Positions 9,132 through 18,413 of a stretch of 64,000 nucleotides of DNA are shown in pieces. Origin of the DNA: an uncultured Myxococcales bacterium (GTDB lineage: Bacteria; Myxococcota; Myxococcia; Myxococcales; Myxococcaceae); NCBI GenBank assembly GCA_937980205.1, contig CALJKW010000021.1, forward strand, positions 124,001 through 188,000, read 5' to 3'. The first letter of the stretch is position 1; every line of letters starts with the position of its first letter. The position numbers were made by a program, and so were the translations under genes. The notes under the pieces are model-generated. The model did not search any database and was not told where the DNA came from. It saw only the letters and a list, made by a program, of their open reading frames with translations.

Positions 9132-9869
9132 TCAGCGCAGGGCGAGCGCGTCAACGACAGAGACCGCCGGCGGGTGACCGTCGACGCCGAGCGCCGCGGG
9201 CTCGGCGGCGTCGAGGAACGTGCCGTGCAACCGGTCCCACAGCGTGAGGCCGCTCGACCAGTTCGCGTCGCGCTCTTCGCTGCGCGCAGAGTGGTGAAGG
9301 GTGTGCAGGTGGGGCGTCATCACGAAGAGCTCCAGCGCGCGCTCGAGCCGGCGGGGCAGCTTCAGGTTCGAGTGGTGAAAGGTGATGGAGACGAACAGCA
9401 GGCGCTGCCAAAGGCGCAGGGCGTCGCGGGGCACTCCGGCGGCGAGCACCTGCAGGAAGCGGAACGGCACCGAGGCGAGCAGCTCGGCGGGGTGAAAGCG
9501 CCAGGCGGTGCTGGTGTCGAGCGCGGGGTCGAGGTGGTGCGGCAGGTGCAGCCTCCACAGGGGCGCGAAGCGGTGCGTCGCGCGGTGCCAGAGGTAGAGC
9601 GTCCAGTCGAGCCACAAGAGCGCGAGGGCGGTGCGCAGCGGGCCGGGCGGAAGCCGCGAGAGGCCCCAGCGCTGGTGCTCGGCGAGCGTCGCCGCGGCCT
9701 TCGCTGCCTTCGAGTCGCCGAGCGCCATGACGAGCGCGCCGGCGGCGCCGACGGCGAGGTTGGTGACGAGGCGCTCGAGCTGATCGCGCCGCTTCGGCCG
9801 ACGCGGGCGCAGCCGTTCGAGGGCGAAGAGCACCGGCACGGCGAGCATCGCAGCGAGGTCAGCGCGCAT
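9132..9869 (-). CDS. Fatty-acid hydroxylase/sterol desaturase family membrane enzyme
   Basis: 245-residue integral membrane di-iron enzyme of the sterol desaturase/fatty acid hydroxylase superfamily. The His clusters are HRATH (HxxxH), HLPHH (HxxHH) and HTLHH (HxxHH), plus FHHSN, set between hydrophobic helices. Such enzymes insert oxygen or desaturate lipid-like substrates. ATG 9869 overlaps the upstream glycosyltransferase stop by 11 bases, so it is translationally coupled as the last gene of the arsenosugar-type operon. A lipid-modifying enzyme in this setting suggests that the product could be a lipid-linked sugar. That is inference from position only. Confidence 0.8.
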   Translation of the reverse strand: MRADLAAMLAVPVLFALERLRPRRPKRRDQLERLVTNLAVGAAGALVMALGDSKAAKAAATLAEHQRWGLSRLPPGPLRTALALLWLDWTLYLWHRATHRFAPLWRLHLPHHLDPALDTSTAWRFHPAELLASVPFRFLQVLAAGVPRDALRLWQRLLFVSITFHHSNLKLPRRLERALELFVMTPHLHTLHHSARSEERDANWSSGLTLWDRLHGTFLDAAEPAALGVDGHPPAVSVVDALALR

Positions 9870-10533
9870 CGGCGTACCACCTCGCGAGCCGGCCGGGCGA
9901 CACGCCGAGCGAGTAGGCGGCCTGCAGCAGGGTCCACGTGGCGAACGTGCGCACCACGCGGTTCTCGTAGCGGCGGCCCGAGGTGAGCGCCTGCACGTCG
10001 CGCACGTAGGCGACGCGGCCCGCGCGCGCGAGCTTGCGCATGAACGCGTAGTCCTCGAAGAGCGGCAGCGCGGGGAAGCCGCCGAGCCGCTCGTAGACCT
10101 CGCGGCGCACGAAGGTGGGCGAGTCGCCGTAGTAGGTGCCGAGCGCGCGGCGGCGCAGATCGTAGAGCGCGGTGAAGACGGGGCCGACCGCGGTGCGCGA
10201 CTCGAAGCGCACGAAGAAGTTGCCGCCGATGATCTCGGGGTCGTCGAGCGCGCGCGCCACGGCCTCCCGCGCATCGACGGGCAGCTCGGTGTCGGCGTGG
10301 AGGAAGAGCAGCACGTCGCCGCTCGCTGCGGCGGCGCCGGCGGCGAGCTGGTGGCCGCGGCCGCGCGGGGCGCTCACGACCGTTGCTCCTGCCGCGCGGG
10401 CGAGGGCGGCGGTGCCGTCGGGGCTGTTGGCGTCGACGACGAGCACCTCGTCGGCGAAGGCGCGCGCCCGGGCGACGGCGCGTTCGACGCGGGCGCTCTC
10501 CTGCCAGGTGGGAATGACGACCGAGAGGTTCAA
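9859..10533 (-). CDS. Family 2 glycosyltransferase, TIGR04283-type (arsenosugar-associated)
   Basis: 224-residue GT-A glycosyltransferase. N-terminal pattern LSVVIPTWQE, then DEVLVVDANSPDGTAALA and the metal/nucleotide-sugar motif LLFLHADTELP. The C-terminus (GTYYGDSPTFVRREVYERLGGFP, in pieces) matches the group named TIGR04283 arsenosugar biosynthesis glycosyltransferase. The start is TTG 10533: its TGA overlaps the upstream stop as TTGA, and GAAGGAGC lies six bases before it. No ATG fits. Third to fifth genes of this operon all couple this way. The sugar donor is not readable. Confidence 0.8.
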   Translation of the reverse strand: MNLSVVIPTWQESARVERAVARARAFADEVLVVDANSPDGTAALARAAGATVVSAPRGRGHQLAAGAAAASGDVLLFLHADTELPVDAREAVARALDDPEIIGGNFFVRFESRTAVGPVFTALYDLRRRALGTYYGDSPTFVRREVYERLGGFPALPLFEDYAFMRKLARAGRVAYVRDVQALTSGRRYENRVVRTFATWTLLQAAYSLGVSPGRLARWYADAR

Positions 10534-11585
10534 GGCCGCTCCTTCTTCGGGCGCGAGCGGGCCGCGCTCTTCGAGGGTCTCAGCGTCCGGTCGCGGTTGA
10601 GGGCGAGCTGCTGCTGCAGGTGCGGTGAGCTGCCGCGGCGTGGAATGCCCAGCCGCATGCGCGCGTCGAGCACGCCGAGCTTCAGCTCCTTCCACCGGTA
10701 CGGCGGCGGCTCGTAGCCGTGCGCGCGGTACCTGCCCGGCTTCACCTTGCCTTTCGCCTGCACGTGCGCGGCGAAGGCGTCGGTCCACGCGTCGAACGCG
10801 CCGATGACGGGAGCCTGCGCCGCGAGGTGCTCGGCCTGGCTGTCGGAGTACGGGCGGCCCTGGCCGATGAGCTGGTAGCGCCACAGCGCGTCGGGCACCT
10901 CGATGCCGCTGTAGCGGCACTGCCAGACGATGGGCGCCAGCGCGTCGCGTTCGTCGTCGAACGGCTCGGCGTCGGGGTCGAACCAGTGCTTGTGGAGAAG
11001 CTTCTTCGGCCGCCCGTCTTCGTCGAGCTCGTCGGCGCCCAGATCTCCGTAGACGAAGAACGCGGCGGTGCGGCCCTCGAGGTGATTCCGGGACAGCTGC
11101 TTCCACTTCTCCGTGCGCTCGAGCTTCAGGGCCTTCTGCACGTCCTTGTGGCCGATGAGATCCTCGCGCGGGTTGCCGCCGTTCATGCAGACGAGGCGGT
11201 CGAACATCAGCTTCAGGTTCGACGGAGGGCCGTACCAGTTGATGGGAGCGATGAAGGCCCACGCGTCGGCGAGGTCGAGCCGCGCGTAGAGGTCGAGGTT
11301 CCACATCAGGTCCGGCTCGGCGTCGTCGTCCTTCCGGTAGCAGTTGCACGGCCAGACGCAGAGGGCCATCGACGTCGAGACGCAGGCGTTGCAGCTCTGG
11401 ATGCGCTCGCGGCCGTAGACGTTCGCGAGATCTTCGACGTCGACCTCGAAGCGCTCGGCGAGCCGGTCGGCCATGCGCTGCATCAGCGTGCGCGCCTTGC
11501 CGTCGACGCCGGGGCAGTTGTACTGGCGCCGGCTCGAGCCGGCGATGAGCAGCACGCGGGGCCGGACGTCCTGGCGGGGCTTCAC
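10530..11585 (-). CDS. Flavodoxin-fold (NADPH-FMN reductase-like) protein with Cys cluster
   Basis: 351-residue cytoplasmic flavoprotein-type oxidoreductase. The N-terminal beta strand and phosphate-binding loop (VLLIAGSSRRQYNCPG) and the later INWYGPPSNLKLMFDR segment match the NAD(P)H-dependent FMN reductase/flavodoxin fold. A cluster of five Cys at residues 65, 68, 76, 80 and 82 resembles iron-sulfur flavoproteins. The C-terminal 150 residues are an extension without a recognised domain. GTG start 11585 overlaps the upstream stop (GTGA). I am not aware of this enzyme as a core arsenosugar gene, so its place between the two glycosyltransferases is notable. It may supply electrons to the radical SAM or hydroxylase step. 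Confidence 0.75.
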   Translation of the reverse strand: MKPRQDVRPRVLLIAGSSRRQYNCPGVDGKARTLMQRMADRLAERFEVDVEDLANVYGRERIQSCNACVSTSMALCVWPCNCYRKDDDAEPDLMWNLDLYARLDLADAWAFIAPINWYGPPSNLKLMFDRLVCMNGGNPREDLIGHKDVQKALKLERTEKWKQLSRNHLEGRTAAFFVYGDLGADELDEDGRPKKLLHKHWFDPDAEPFDDERDALAPIVWQCRYSGIEVPDALWRYQLIGQGRPYSDSQAEHLAAQAPVIGAFDAWTDAFAAHVQAKGKVKPGRYRAHGYEPPPYRWKELKLGVLDARMRLGIPRRGSSPHLQQQLALNRDRTLRPSKSAARSRPKKERP

Positions 11586-12213
11586 GGCGACGCCTTTGTG
11601 AGCACGCGCGCGGTCGCCGGTGCATGAACGCGCCCGGCGCGCAGCAGCGCTTCGAGCTTCACGAGGTCCGCGCCGAGGTCGACGTCGAACCACTCGGCGA
11701 CGCGCGCGCAGGTGAGGCAGCGTGCGCGGGCGGCGGCCTCGGCGGCGGCGAGCGTCGTGGGGGCGCTCCAGGGGACGCCGTCGAAGAGCCCGGCCGGGCA
11801 GGTGCGGACGGCGAGCAGCCAGAAGCCGCCGTCGGCGGCGGGGCCGAAGACGACATCGGCCGTGTCGAGGCGGGCGAGGGCGTCGAGCACGGCGGCGGTG
11901 GGCAGCCCGACGGCATCGGCGCCGAGGGCGACCGCGCGCGGCGAACGCTCGAGCGCCCGCTGCAGCACCCGCTCGAGGCGGGCGCCGAGCTCGCCGTCTC
12001 CCTGGAGCCAGACCTCGTCGGCGCCTGGGTGCTCGAACGGCTCGGTCGCGGCGAGCACCCGCATGAGCGGCAGCGGAGCGAGGGCGAGGAGCGTGTCGTC
12101 GAGGAACGCCTGCGCGAGGCGGGCAGCGGCCGCGGCCCCCACCGCGCGCGCGAGGCGCGTCTTCGTTCGTCCCGCTTCGGGGCGGCGCGCGAAGACACAG
12201 GCGATCGGGCGCG

Positions 12214-12217
<4 letters not shown>
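11582..12217 (-). CDS. Glycosyltransferase, TIGR04282/CofC-like type (arsenosugar-associated)
   Basis: 211-residue nucleotidyl/glycosyltransferase-like protein. The N-terminus FARRPEAGRTKTRLA is the hallmark of the TIGR04282 group. ALGADAVGLP and FGPAADGGFWLLAV correspond to its substrate-binding segments. This group co-occurs with ArsS-type radical SAM enzymes. GTG 12217 overlaps the ArsS stop by GTGA. The final step of the reaction and the acceptor cannot be deduced from sequence. Confidence 0.8.
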
Positions 12218-13173
<956 letters not shown>

Positions 13174-13174
13174 G

Positions 13175-13516
13175 TCACATCCCCAGCTTCTCGGCGTGGT
13201 TGCGCATCTGGACGCCGTGGACGAGCGAGGCGCCTCCGCGGATGGCGGCGGCGACGTGCACGGCCTCGGTCATCTGATCGAGATCGGCGCCCTGGCCGAG
13301 CGCGTCTTTGCTGTAGGCGTCGATGCAGTAGGGGCACTGCACGGCGTGGGCGACGGCGAGCGCGATGAGCGACTTCTCGCGAACGCTCAGGGCTCCTTCC
13401 GCGAACACGGCGTTGTACCAGTCGAAGAACTTCTGCCCGAGCTCGCCGCGGTTGTTGGAGATCTGCGCGAACTTCCCGAGGTCGTGGCAGTGGTAGTAGT
13501 GGTTGCCGTTGTCCAT
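13175..13516 (-). CDS. AhpD-like protein (arsenosugar-associated peroxidase-like)
   Basis: 113-residue carboxymuconolactone decarboxylase/AhpD-fold protein. The redox pair C61-PY-C64 sits in the helix VAHAVQCPYCIDAYSK. The N-terminus HYYHCHDLGKFAQI and the overall length fit the arsenosugar biosynthesis-associated peroxidase-like group. The usual AhpD His four residues after the second Cys is Tyr here. Excellent ribosome site (GGAGGGCGC) before ATG 13516. First gene of a six-gene coupled operon (13516 to 9132). An FNR-type box lies about 75 bases upstream, shared with the divergent trehalose gene. Confidence 0.85.
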   Translation of the reverse strand: MDNGNHYYHCHDLGKFAQISNNRGELGQKFFDWYNAVFAEGALSVREKSLIALAVAHAVQCPYCIDAYSKDALGQGADLDQMTEAVHVAAAIRGGASLVHGVQMRNHAEKLGM

Positions 13517-13583
13517 GCGCCCTCCGTGGCGGTGGGCATGCCTAACGGGGGCGCCTGGCCGGGGCTTCGAAAGCGACGGGACC

Positions 13584-13597
13584 ATGACGGGCGTCAA
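13584..13597. promoter_or_regulatory. FNR-type palindromic box, site 2
   Basis: ATGACGGGCGTCAA between the divergent AhpD-like gene (start 13516) and the trehalose gene (start 13677). It is centred about 75 and 87 bases from the two starts. The 16 bases on its left (CGAAAGCGACGGGACC) are repeated identically beside site 3 at 22718. It could control both operons. Confidence 0.65.
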
Positions 13598-13676
13598 AGC
13601 CGCGCCGGCGGTCGGCTGGAACACTCGTGCGACGGACCAGGGCAGGTCGCGCCAACCTCGTGGAGGAGTCCCACCG

Positions 13677-15908
13677 ATGAAACGTCTGCTCGTCGTATCG
13701 AACCGCCTGCCGGTGACGGTGAAGACCGGCCCGTCGTCGGTCGTGCTCGAGCCGAGCACCGGGGGCCTCGCGACGGGCATGCGCGGGCCGCACGAGCAGA
13801 GCGGCGGCCTGTGGATCGGCTGGACGGGCCTCAAAGATCCGCTGCCCGCCGCGCAGGCCGCGGAGCTCTCGGCGCGCCTCGAGGCGCAGCGGCTGAGCCC
13901 GGTCGAGCTCACCCGCGCGGAGGTGCAGGCGTTCTACGAGGGGTTCTCGAACGGCATCCTCTGGCCCTTGTTCCACCACTTCCTCGACGCGATGCCGCTC
14001 GACGGTGACGGCTTCGCCGAGTACCGGCGCGTCAACGAGCGGTTCGCCGACGCGGTGGTCGCGCAGTACCGCGAGGGCGACGTCGTCTGGGTGCACGACT
14101 ACCAGCTGATGTTGCTGCCGGCGATGCTGCGCGAGCGCCTGCCGGGCGCGCGCATCGGCTTCTTCCTCCACATTCCGTTCCCGCCGCAGGGCATCTTCCG
14201 CACGCTGCCGGCGCGCGAGGAGGTGCTCGCGGGCGTGCTCGGCGCCGACGTCATCGGCTTCCACACCGCGGAGTACGCGCGGAACTTCGAGGCATCGGTG
14301 CTGCGCGTGCACGGCCGGTCGAGCGATGCGGGGCAGATCTCGTGGCAGGGCCGCCCGGTGCAGGTCGGCGTCTTCCCGATGGGCATCGACGCCCGCCGCT
14401 TCGCCGCGCTCGCGGCGCAGCCGGACGTGGCCGAGCTGTCGCAGCGCTTCCGCGAGGGCTTCGAGGGCCAGCTGCTCGTCGGCATCGATCGGCTCGACTA
14501 CACGAAGGGCATTCCGCGGCGGCTGCTCGCGTACGAGCGGCTGCTCACGAAGCGGCCCGAGCTGCACGGCAAGGTGCGGCTGGTGCAGGTGGCGGTGCCC
14601 TCGCGCGACGGGGTCGACGCGTACCAGGAGTTCCGCACGCAGGTGGACTCGCTGGTCGGCGGCATCAACGGCCGGTTCTCGAGCCCGAGCTGGGTGCCGG
14701 TGCACTACCTCTACCGCTCGCTGCAGGCGCCCGAGGTGGCGGCGCTCTACCGCGCCGCCGACGTGATGCTGGTGACGCCGATTCGCGACGGCATGAACCT
14801 CGTGGCGAAGGAGTTCTGCGCGACGCGCGACGACGAGTCGGGCGTGCTGGTGCTGTCGGAGCTGGCCGGAGCGGCGAGCGAGCTGTCCGAGGCGGTGCGG
14901 GTCAACCCGTACGACATCGAGGGCTGCGCCGACGCGTTCGGCCGCGCCCTCTCGATGCCGGCGGGGCAGCGCGTCGAGCGCATGCGCTCGCTGCGCCGGC
15001 GCGTGTTCACCCACGACGTGCACCGGTGGGCGAAGACGTTCCTCACGCGGCTCGAAGCGCCGGCCGAGCGGCGGCCCGCGCAGGAAGGCGAGGTCGACGC
15101 GCTCGTCGAGAAGCTGTCGTCCGCGCCGGCGGTGCACTTCCTGCTCGACTACGACGGCACGCTGGTGCCGCTCGCCGAGACGCCCGAGCTGGCCGCGCCC
15201 GACGAAGGGTTGCTCGCGCTGCTCGAGTGGCTCTGCACGCGGAGCGGGGTTCGCGTCGACGTGGTGAGCGGGCGCACGCGCAGCTCGCTGGAGGCGTGGC
15301 TCGGCGCGCTGCCGCTGGGGCTGCACGCCGAGCACGGGCTGTGGTCGCGGCCGCACGGGCAGCCGTGGAAGATGCGGCCGGTGCCCACCGGCACGTGGCG
15401 CGAGCCGGCGCGGCTGTTGCTCGAAGACTGGACCGAGCGGACGCCCGGCTCTCTCGTGGAGGAGAAGACGGTCGGGCTCGCATGGCACTACCGCATGGCG
15501 GACCCGGAGTACGGGCTGGCGCAGGCGAACGAGCTGAAGCTGGACCTCACGGCGCAGCTCGCGAACGCGCCGGTCGAGGTGCTGCACGGAGACAAGGTGG
15601 TGGAGCTGCGCCCGCACGGCGTGCACAAGGGGCACGCCGTGCCGCCGGCGCAGCCGGGGACGGTGGTGGTCGCCGTGGGTGACGACCGCACGGATGAAGA
15701 TCTGTTCGCCGCTCTGCCGGCGACGGGAGTCTCGGTGGCGGTCGGCCAGGCGCCGCTCCGCGCCGAGCTCCGCGTGGCGGGGTGGCGAGACGTGCGTGCG
15801 CTCCTCGGCCGGGTGGGGGAGGCGCGCGGGGCGGTCGCGGCAAGCGCGGCGGCTCCGTCGCAAGCCCGGCCGGGGCAGCGCCGGCGTGCGGGAGCGCCGG
15901 CTCCCTGA
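13677..15908 (+). CDS. otsAB: Fused trehalose-6-phosphate synthase/phosphatase
   Basis: 743-residue bifunctional enzyme making trehalose from UDP-glucose and glucose-6-phosphate, then removing the phosphate. The GT20 synthase (about residues 1-460) shows VSNRLPVTV, WVHDYQLMLLP, FFLHIPFP and DRLDYTKGIPRRL. The HAD-type phosphatase (about residues 490-725) shows DYDGTLVPL and GDDRTDEDLF. The frame is open upstream, but ATG 13677 is taken because GGAGGAG precedes it and homologues start MxRLLVVSNRLP. Trehalose protects against osmotic and desiccation stress. An FNR-type box lies about 87 bases upstream, consistent with stress control. The yihY-like gene follows after 21 bases. Confidence 0.93.
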   Translation: MKRLLVVSNRLPVTVKTGPSSVVLEPSTGGLATGMRGPHEQSGGLWIGWTGLKDPLPAAQAAELSARLEAQRLSPVELTRAEVQAFYEGFSNGILWPLFHHFLDAMPLDGDGFAEYRRVNERFADAVVAQYREGDVVWVHDYQLMLLPAMLRERLPGARIGFFLHIPFPPQGIFRTLPAREEVLAGVLGADVIGFHTAEYARNFEASVLRVHGRSSDAGQISWQGRPVQVGVFPMGIDARRFAALAAQPDVAELSQRFREGFEGQLLVGIDRLDYTKGIPRRLLAYERLLTKRPELHGKVRLVQVAVPSRDGVDAYQEFRTQVDSLVGGINGRFSSPSWVPVHYLYRSLQAPEVAALYRAADVMLVTPIRDGMNLVAKEFCATRDDESGVLVLSELAGAASELSEAVRVNPYDIEGCADAFGRALSMPAGQRVERMRSLRRRVFTHDVHRWAKTFLTRLEAPAERRPAQEGEVDALVEKLSSAPAVHFLLDYDGTLVPLAETPELAAPDEGLLALLEWLCTRSGVRVDVVSGRTRSSLEAWLGALPLGLHAEHGLWSRPHGQPWKMRPVPTGTWREPARLLLEDWTERTPGSLVEEKTVGLAWHYRMADPEYGLAQANELKLDLTAQLANAPVEVLHGDKVVELRPHGVHKGHAVPPAQPGTVVVAVGDDRTDEDLFAALPATGVSVAVGQAPLRAELRVAGWRDVRALLGRVGEARGAVAASAAAPSQARPGQRRRAGAPAP

Positions 15909-15929
15909 GCTTCTGGTAGGTGGCGTTGG

Positions 15930-16811
15930 GTGGCGAGGCGCGGCGTCAAGCAGGTGGTGGTCGAGGTGTACCGCCGCGCGGGGTCGGCGGCGCTGGGCCG
16001 CAGCGCGGCGCAGCTCGCGTTCTACGCGCTGTTCGCGCTGTTCCCGGCGCTGCTGATGCTGGTGAGCCTGGCCGCGTACGTGCCCCTCGAGGGGGTGACG
16101 CAGACGATGCTCGCGCGGCTGCGCCCGCTCTTGCCGCAGGAGGGCTACGCGCTCATCGAGCGGCATGTGCGCGAGGTGGTGGGCGAGGGGCAGCCGCGGC
16201 TGTTGTCGGTGGGCTTCGTGCTCGCGCTTTTGGCCGCCTCGCGGGCCATCGACGCGATGCGCGTGGCGCTCAACCGCGCGAACGGAGTGACCGAGACGCG
16301 CTCGCTGTGGCGCCGGCAGGCGATGGCGTTCGGCATGACGTTGGGCCTCGCCACGCTGCTGCTCGCCGCGCTGGTGTTGGTGCTGCTCGGCTCGCGCGCG
16401 GGCGCCGCGGTGGCGGCGTGGGCCGGGCTGTCGAGCACGTACGCGGCGGCGCTGCCGTGGCTGCGCTGGCCGGTCACCTGCGCGCTGCTGCTGCTCGCCG
16501 CGGCGCTCTGCTACGCGGTCGTGCCCGACGTGAAGCTGCGGTTTCGCTATGCGAGCGTCGGCGCGGTGTTCGCGACCGCGACGTGGCTGCTCGCGACGCT
16601 GGCGTTGGGGTGGTACGCCGAGAACTTCGACCGGTACAACCTCGCGTACGGCTCGATCGGCGGCGTGATGGTGCTGCTCACGTGGCTGTACATCTCGGGG
16701 CTGCTGTTCCTGCTCGGGGCGCAGCTCGATGCGGTCTGGGAGAACCGCGGCGCGGACCGCACGCCGGCCGGGGGTGGCGAGGCCGACGAGCAGCCGGTGG
16801 CCGAGCCGTAG
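15930..16811 (+). CDS. YihY/BrkB family inner-membrane protein
   Basis: 293-residue polytopic membrane protein with about six hydrophobic helices. YihY family features are 'AAQLAFYALFALFPALLML' near the N-terminus and 'AYGSIGGVMVLLTWLYISG' near the C-terminus, ending in a charged tail. Function of the family is unsettled (once mislabelled ribonuclease BN). The start is GTG 15930, with GGTAGGTGG upstream. It lies 21 bases after the trehalose gene, probably co-transcribed. Confidence 0.85.
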   Translation: MARRGVKQVVVEVYRRAGSAALGRSAAQLAFYALFALFPALLMLVSLAAYVPLEGVTQTMLARLRPLLPQEGYALIERHVREVVGEGQPRLLSVGFVLALLAASRAIDAMRVALNRANGVTETRSLWRRQAMAFGMTLGLATLLLAALVLVLLGSRAGAAVAAWAGLSSTYAAALPWLRWPVTCALLLLAAALCYAVVPDVKLRFRYASVGAVFATATWLLATLALGWYAENFDRYNLAYGSIGGVMVLLTWLYISGLLFLLGAQLDAVWENRGADRTPAGGGEADEQPVAEP

Positions 16812-16820
16812 CGCGGCGGA

Positions 16821-18074
16821 TCACAGCGCGAGCTCCCGCTCGGACCTCGACGGCATCTGCCGCCGCGCGGCGAGGTCGAGCAGGCGGCGCTGGGCCTCGA
16901 GGGGCGGCAGCCGCTCGAGAGGGCAGACGCGGGCGACGTCGTCGATGAGCGAGCGCAGCCGGCGCACGACCTGGAGCGAGCCGGCGCCGTACTGGCGGAT
17001 CTCGTCGAGCGCGAGGTGGACGTAGTCGTCCCAGCCCGGGCGTGGCAGCACGAGCCTGAGCTTCCCATGCCCGTCGACGCGCAGCGGTGACGGAAACTGC
17101 CGCAGCGCCAGGGTGCGCAAGAGATCATGCAGCCGATCGAGCACCAGCACCGCGGTGCTCGGATCGTTGATGCCGGGAGACAGCGCCCGCTCGGCCACGT
17201 CGACGAGCTGCCGGAAGCCGAACGCCGCGTCCTGGTGGACGGTGCGCTGCGCGCCGAGGGCGACCGTCTCGCGCAGCCGCGCTTCGTCGAGCTCGGCGCT
17301 CGAGGTCCACACGCGGAACAGCGGCGCGCCGCCGGGCACGAACTCGCCGGGCTGCGGGACCAGCGCGACGACTCCTTCGAGCCGCGCCGCGTGGCGCAAG
17401 AGCTCCTCCTCGTCGACGGCCGCGAGGACACCTCCGGGGCCGTGGTGGTGAACCATCAGCGTCGGCGGGCCCGAAGGAGCGCTCACCGCCGCCTCGGCCG
17501 CTTCTCCGATCCTGTCCGGGTACAGCCGCTCGACGGCCTCGCGCGTCGCGTCGGCCACGCGCTTGACGATGGTCACGGCGCGCACCGCGTGGGCGATGTG
17601 ATGGATGAAGTGGATGAACATGCCGACGCTCGCCAGCACCAGCGCGAACGCCACGTACACCGAGAGGCCCGGCACGAAGCCGTCGCCGGTCGAGCGCACC
17701 TCCTGCAGCACGCCCAGAGAGAACACGAACGTCCCGACGAACACGGCCATGGCCAGCTTCGTCGCCCGGTCTTCGAGGAAGGTGGTGAGCACGCGCGGCG
17801 AGAACTGCGTGCTCGCCAGCTGCAGCGCCACGATGGTGATGCTGAACACCAGCGCGGTGAAGGTGAGAATGGAAGACGCCACGGTCGAGAGCAGCTCGCG
17901 CGCGCTCTCGGGGCCGCCGCCGTAGAGAAACCAGGCGCCTTCGAGGGAGACCAGCGCACGGTCCACCTCGACGAGCGCCTTGGCCGCCGCGAAGGCGATG
18001 GCAACGCTGATGCCCGGCCATAACCAGAGGTTGTCGCGCAGCTGCTCGCGCATGCGCATGAGCGAGGCGCTCAT
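16821..18074 (-). CDS. DUF2254 membrane protein
   Basis: 417-residue protein. Four N-terminal transmembrane helices lie within about residues 15-155 (including AVFVGTFVFSLGVLQE and YVAFALVLASVGMFIHF). A soluble C-terminal half follows, with 'ALSPGINDPSTAVLVLDRL', the strongest DUF2254 signature. ATG 18074 is chosen; upstream frame residues look like shadow sequence. Function unknown. Convergent with the YihY gene (9 bases between stops). Confidence 0.85.
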   Translation of the reverse strand: MSASLMRMREQLRDNLWLWPGISVAIAFAAAKALVEVDRALVSLEGAWFLYGGGPESARELLSTVASSILTFTALVFSITIVALQLASTQFSPRVLTTFLEDRATKLAMAVFVGTFVFSLGVLQEVRSTGDGFVPGLSVYVAFALVLASVGMFIHFIHHIAHAVRAVTIVKRVADATREAVERLYPDRIGEAAEAAVSAPSGPPTLMVHHHGPGGVLAAVDEEELLRHAARLEGVVALVPQPGEFVPGGAPLFRVWTSSAELDEARLRETVALGAQRTVHQDAAFGFRQLVDVAERALSPGINDPSTAVLVLDRLHDLLRTLALRQFPSPLRVDGHGKLRLVLPRPGWDDYVHLALDEIRQYGAGSLQVVRRLRSLIDDVARVCPLERLPPLEAQRRLLDLAARRQMPSRSERELAL

Positions 18075-18413
18075 GAGCGGAGCGCCCCAGGAGGGTGGGG
18101 CGATTTCGAGCGCCTGCGCCCACCACGACCATGTGCTTCCGACATCGACCTGTCGTCGGTGCAAGGGCTGCGCCCTTCGGGGCCGCGCGGGTGCGCTGCA
18201 CGACGTGGCCGCTCCCGCACAGAGTGCCGGCCGCCCAACCCGTGAAACTCCCGTTCGTCAGGTGCGGCGTCTCGCCCCGCAAAGCGGTCGAGAGTGCGGC
18301 GACACCACGACATCCCAAGGGGCGGACCTCTGCTTTCGTGGGCGGTAGGCGCGCGCCGGTCATGCGGTGCGTTTACTCGTTGAGCAACCGGTTTCGCCGA
18401 AGAGAGGTACTGC
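18075..18413. other. Divergent intergenic region between DUF2254 and NfeD genes
   Basis: 339 bases holding the two divergent promoters. I see no gene and no complete FNR-type box: GCGCCGGTCATG near 18352 has only one arm. The stretch 18361-18413 is relatively AT-rich for this genome (TTTACTCGTTGAGC) and may carry the NfeD promoter. Confidence 0.5.

Noticed and set aside
17563..17576. TTGAC-GATG-GTCAC, another FNR-like match
   Set aside because: Lies deep inside the DUF2254 coding region, lacks the second A of the GTCAA arm and is far from any gene start; treated as chance.
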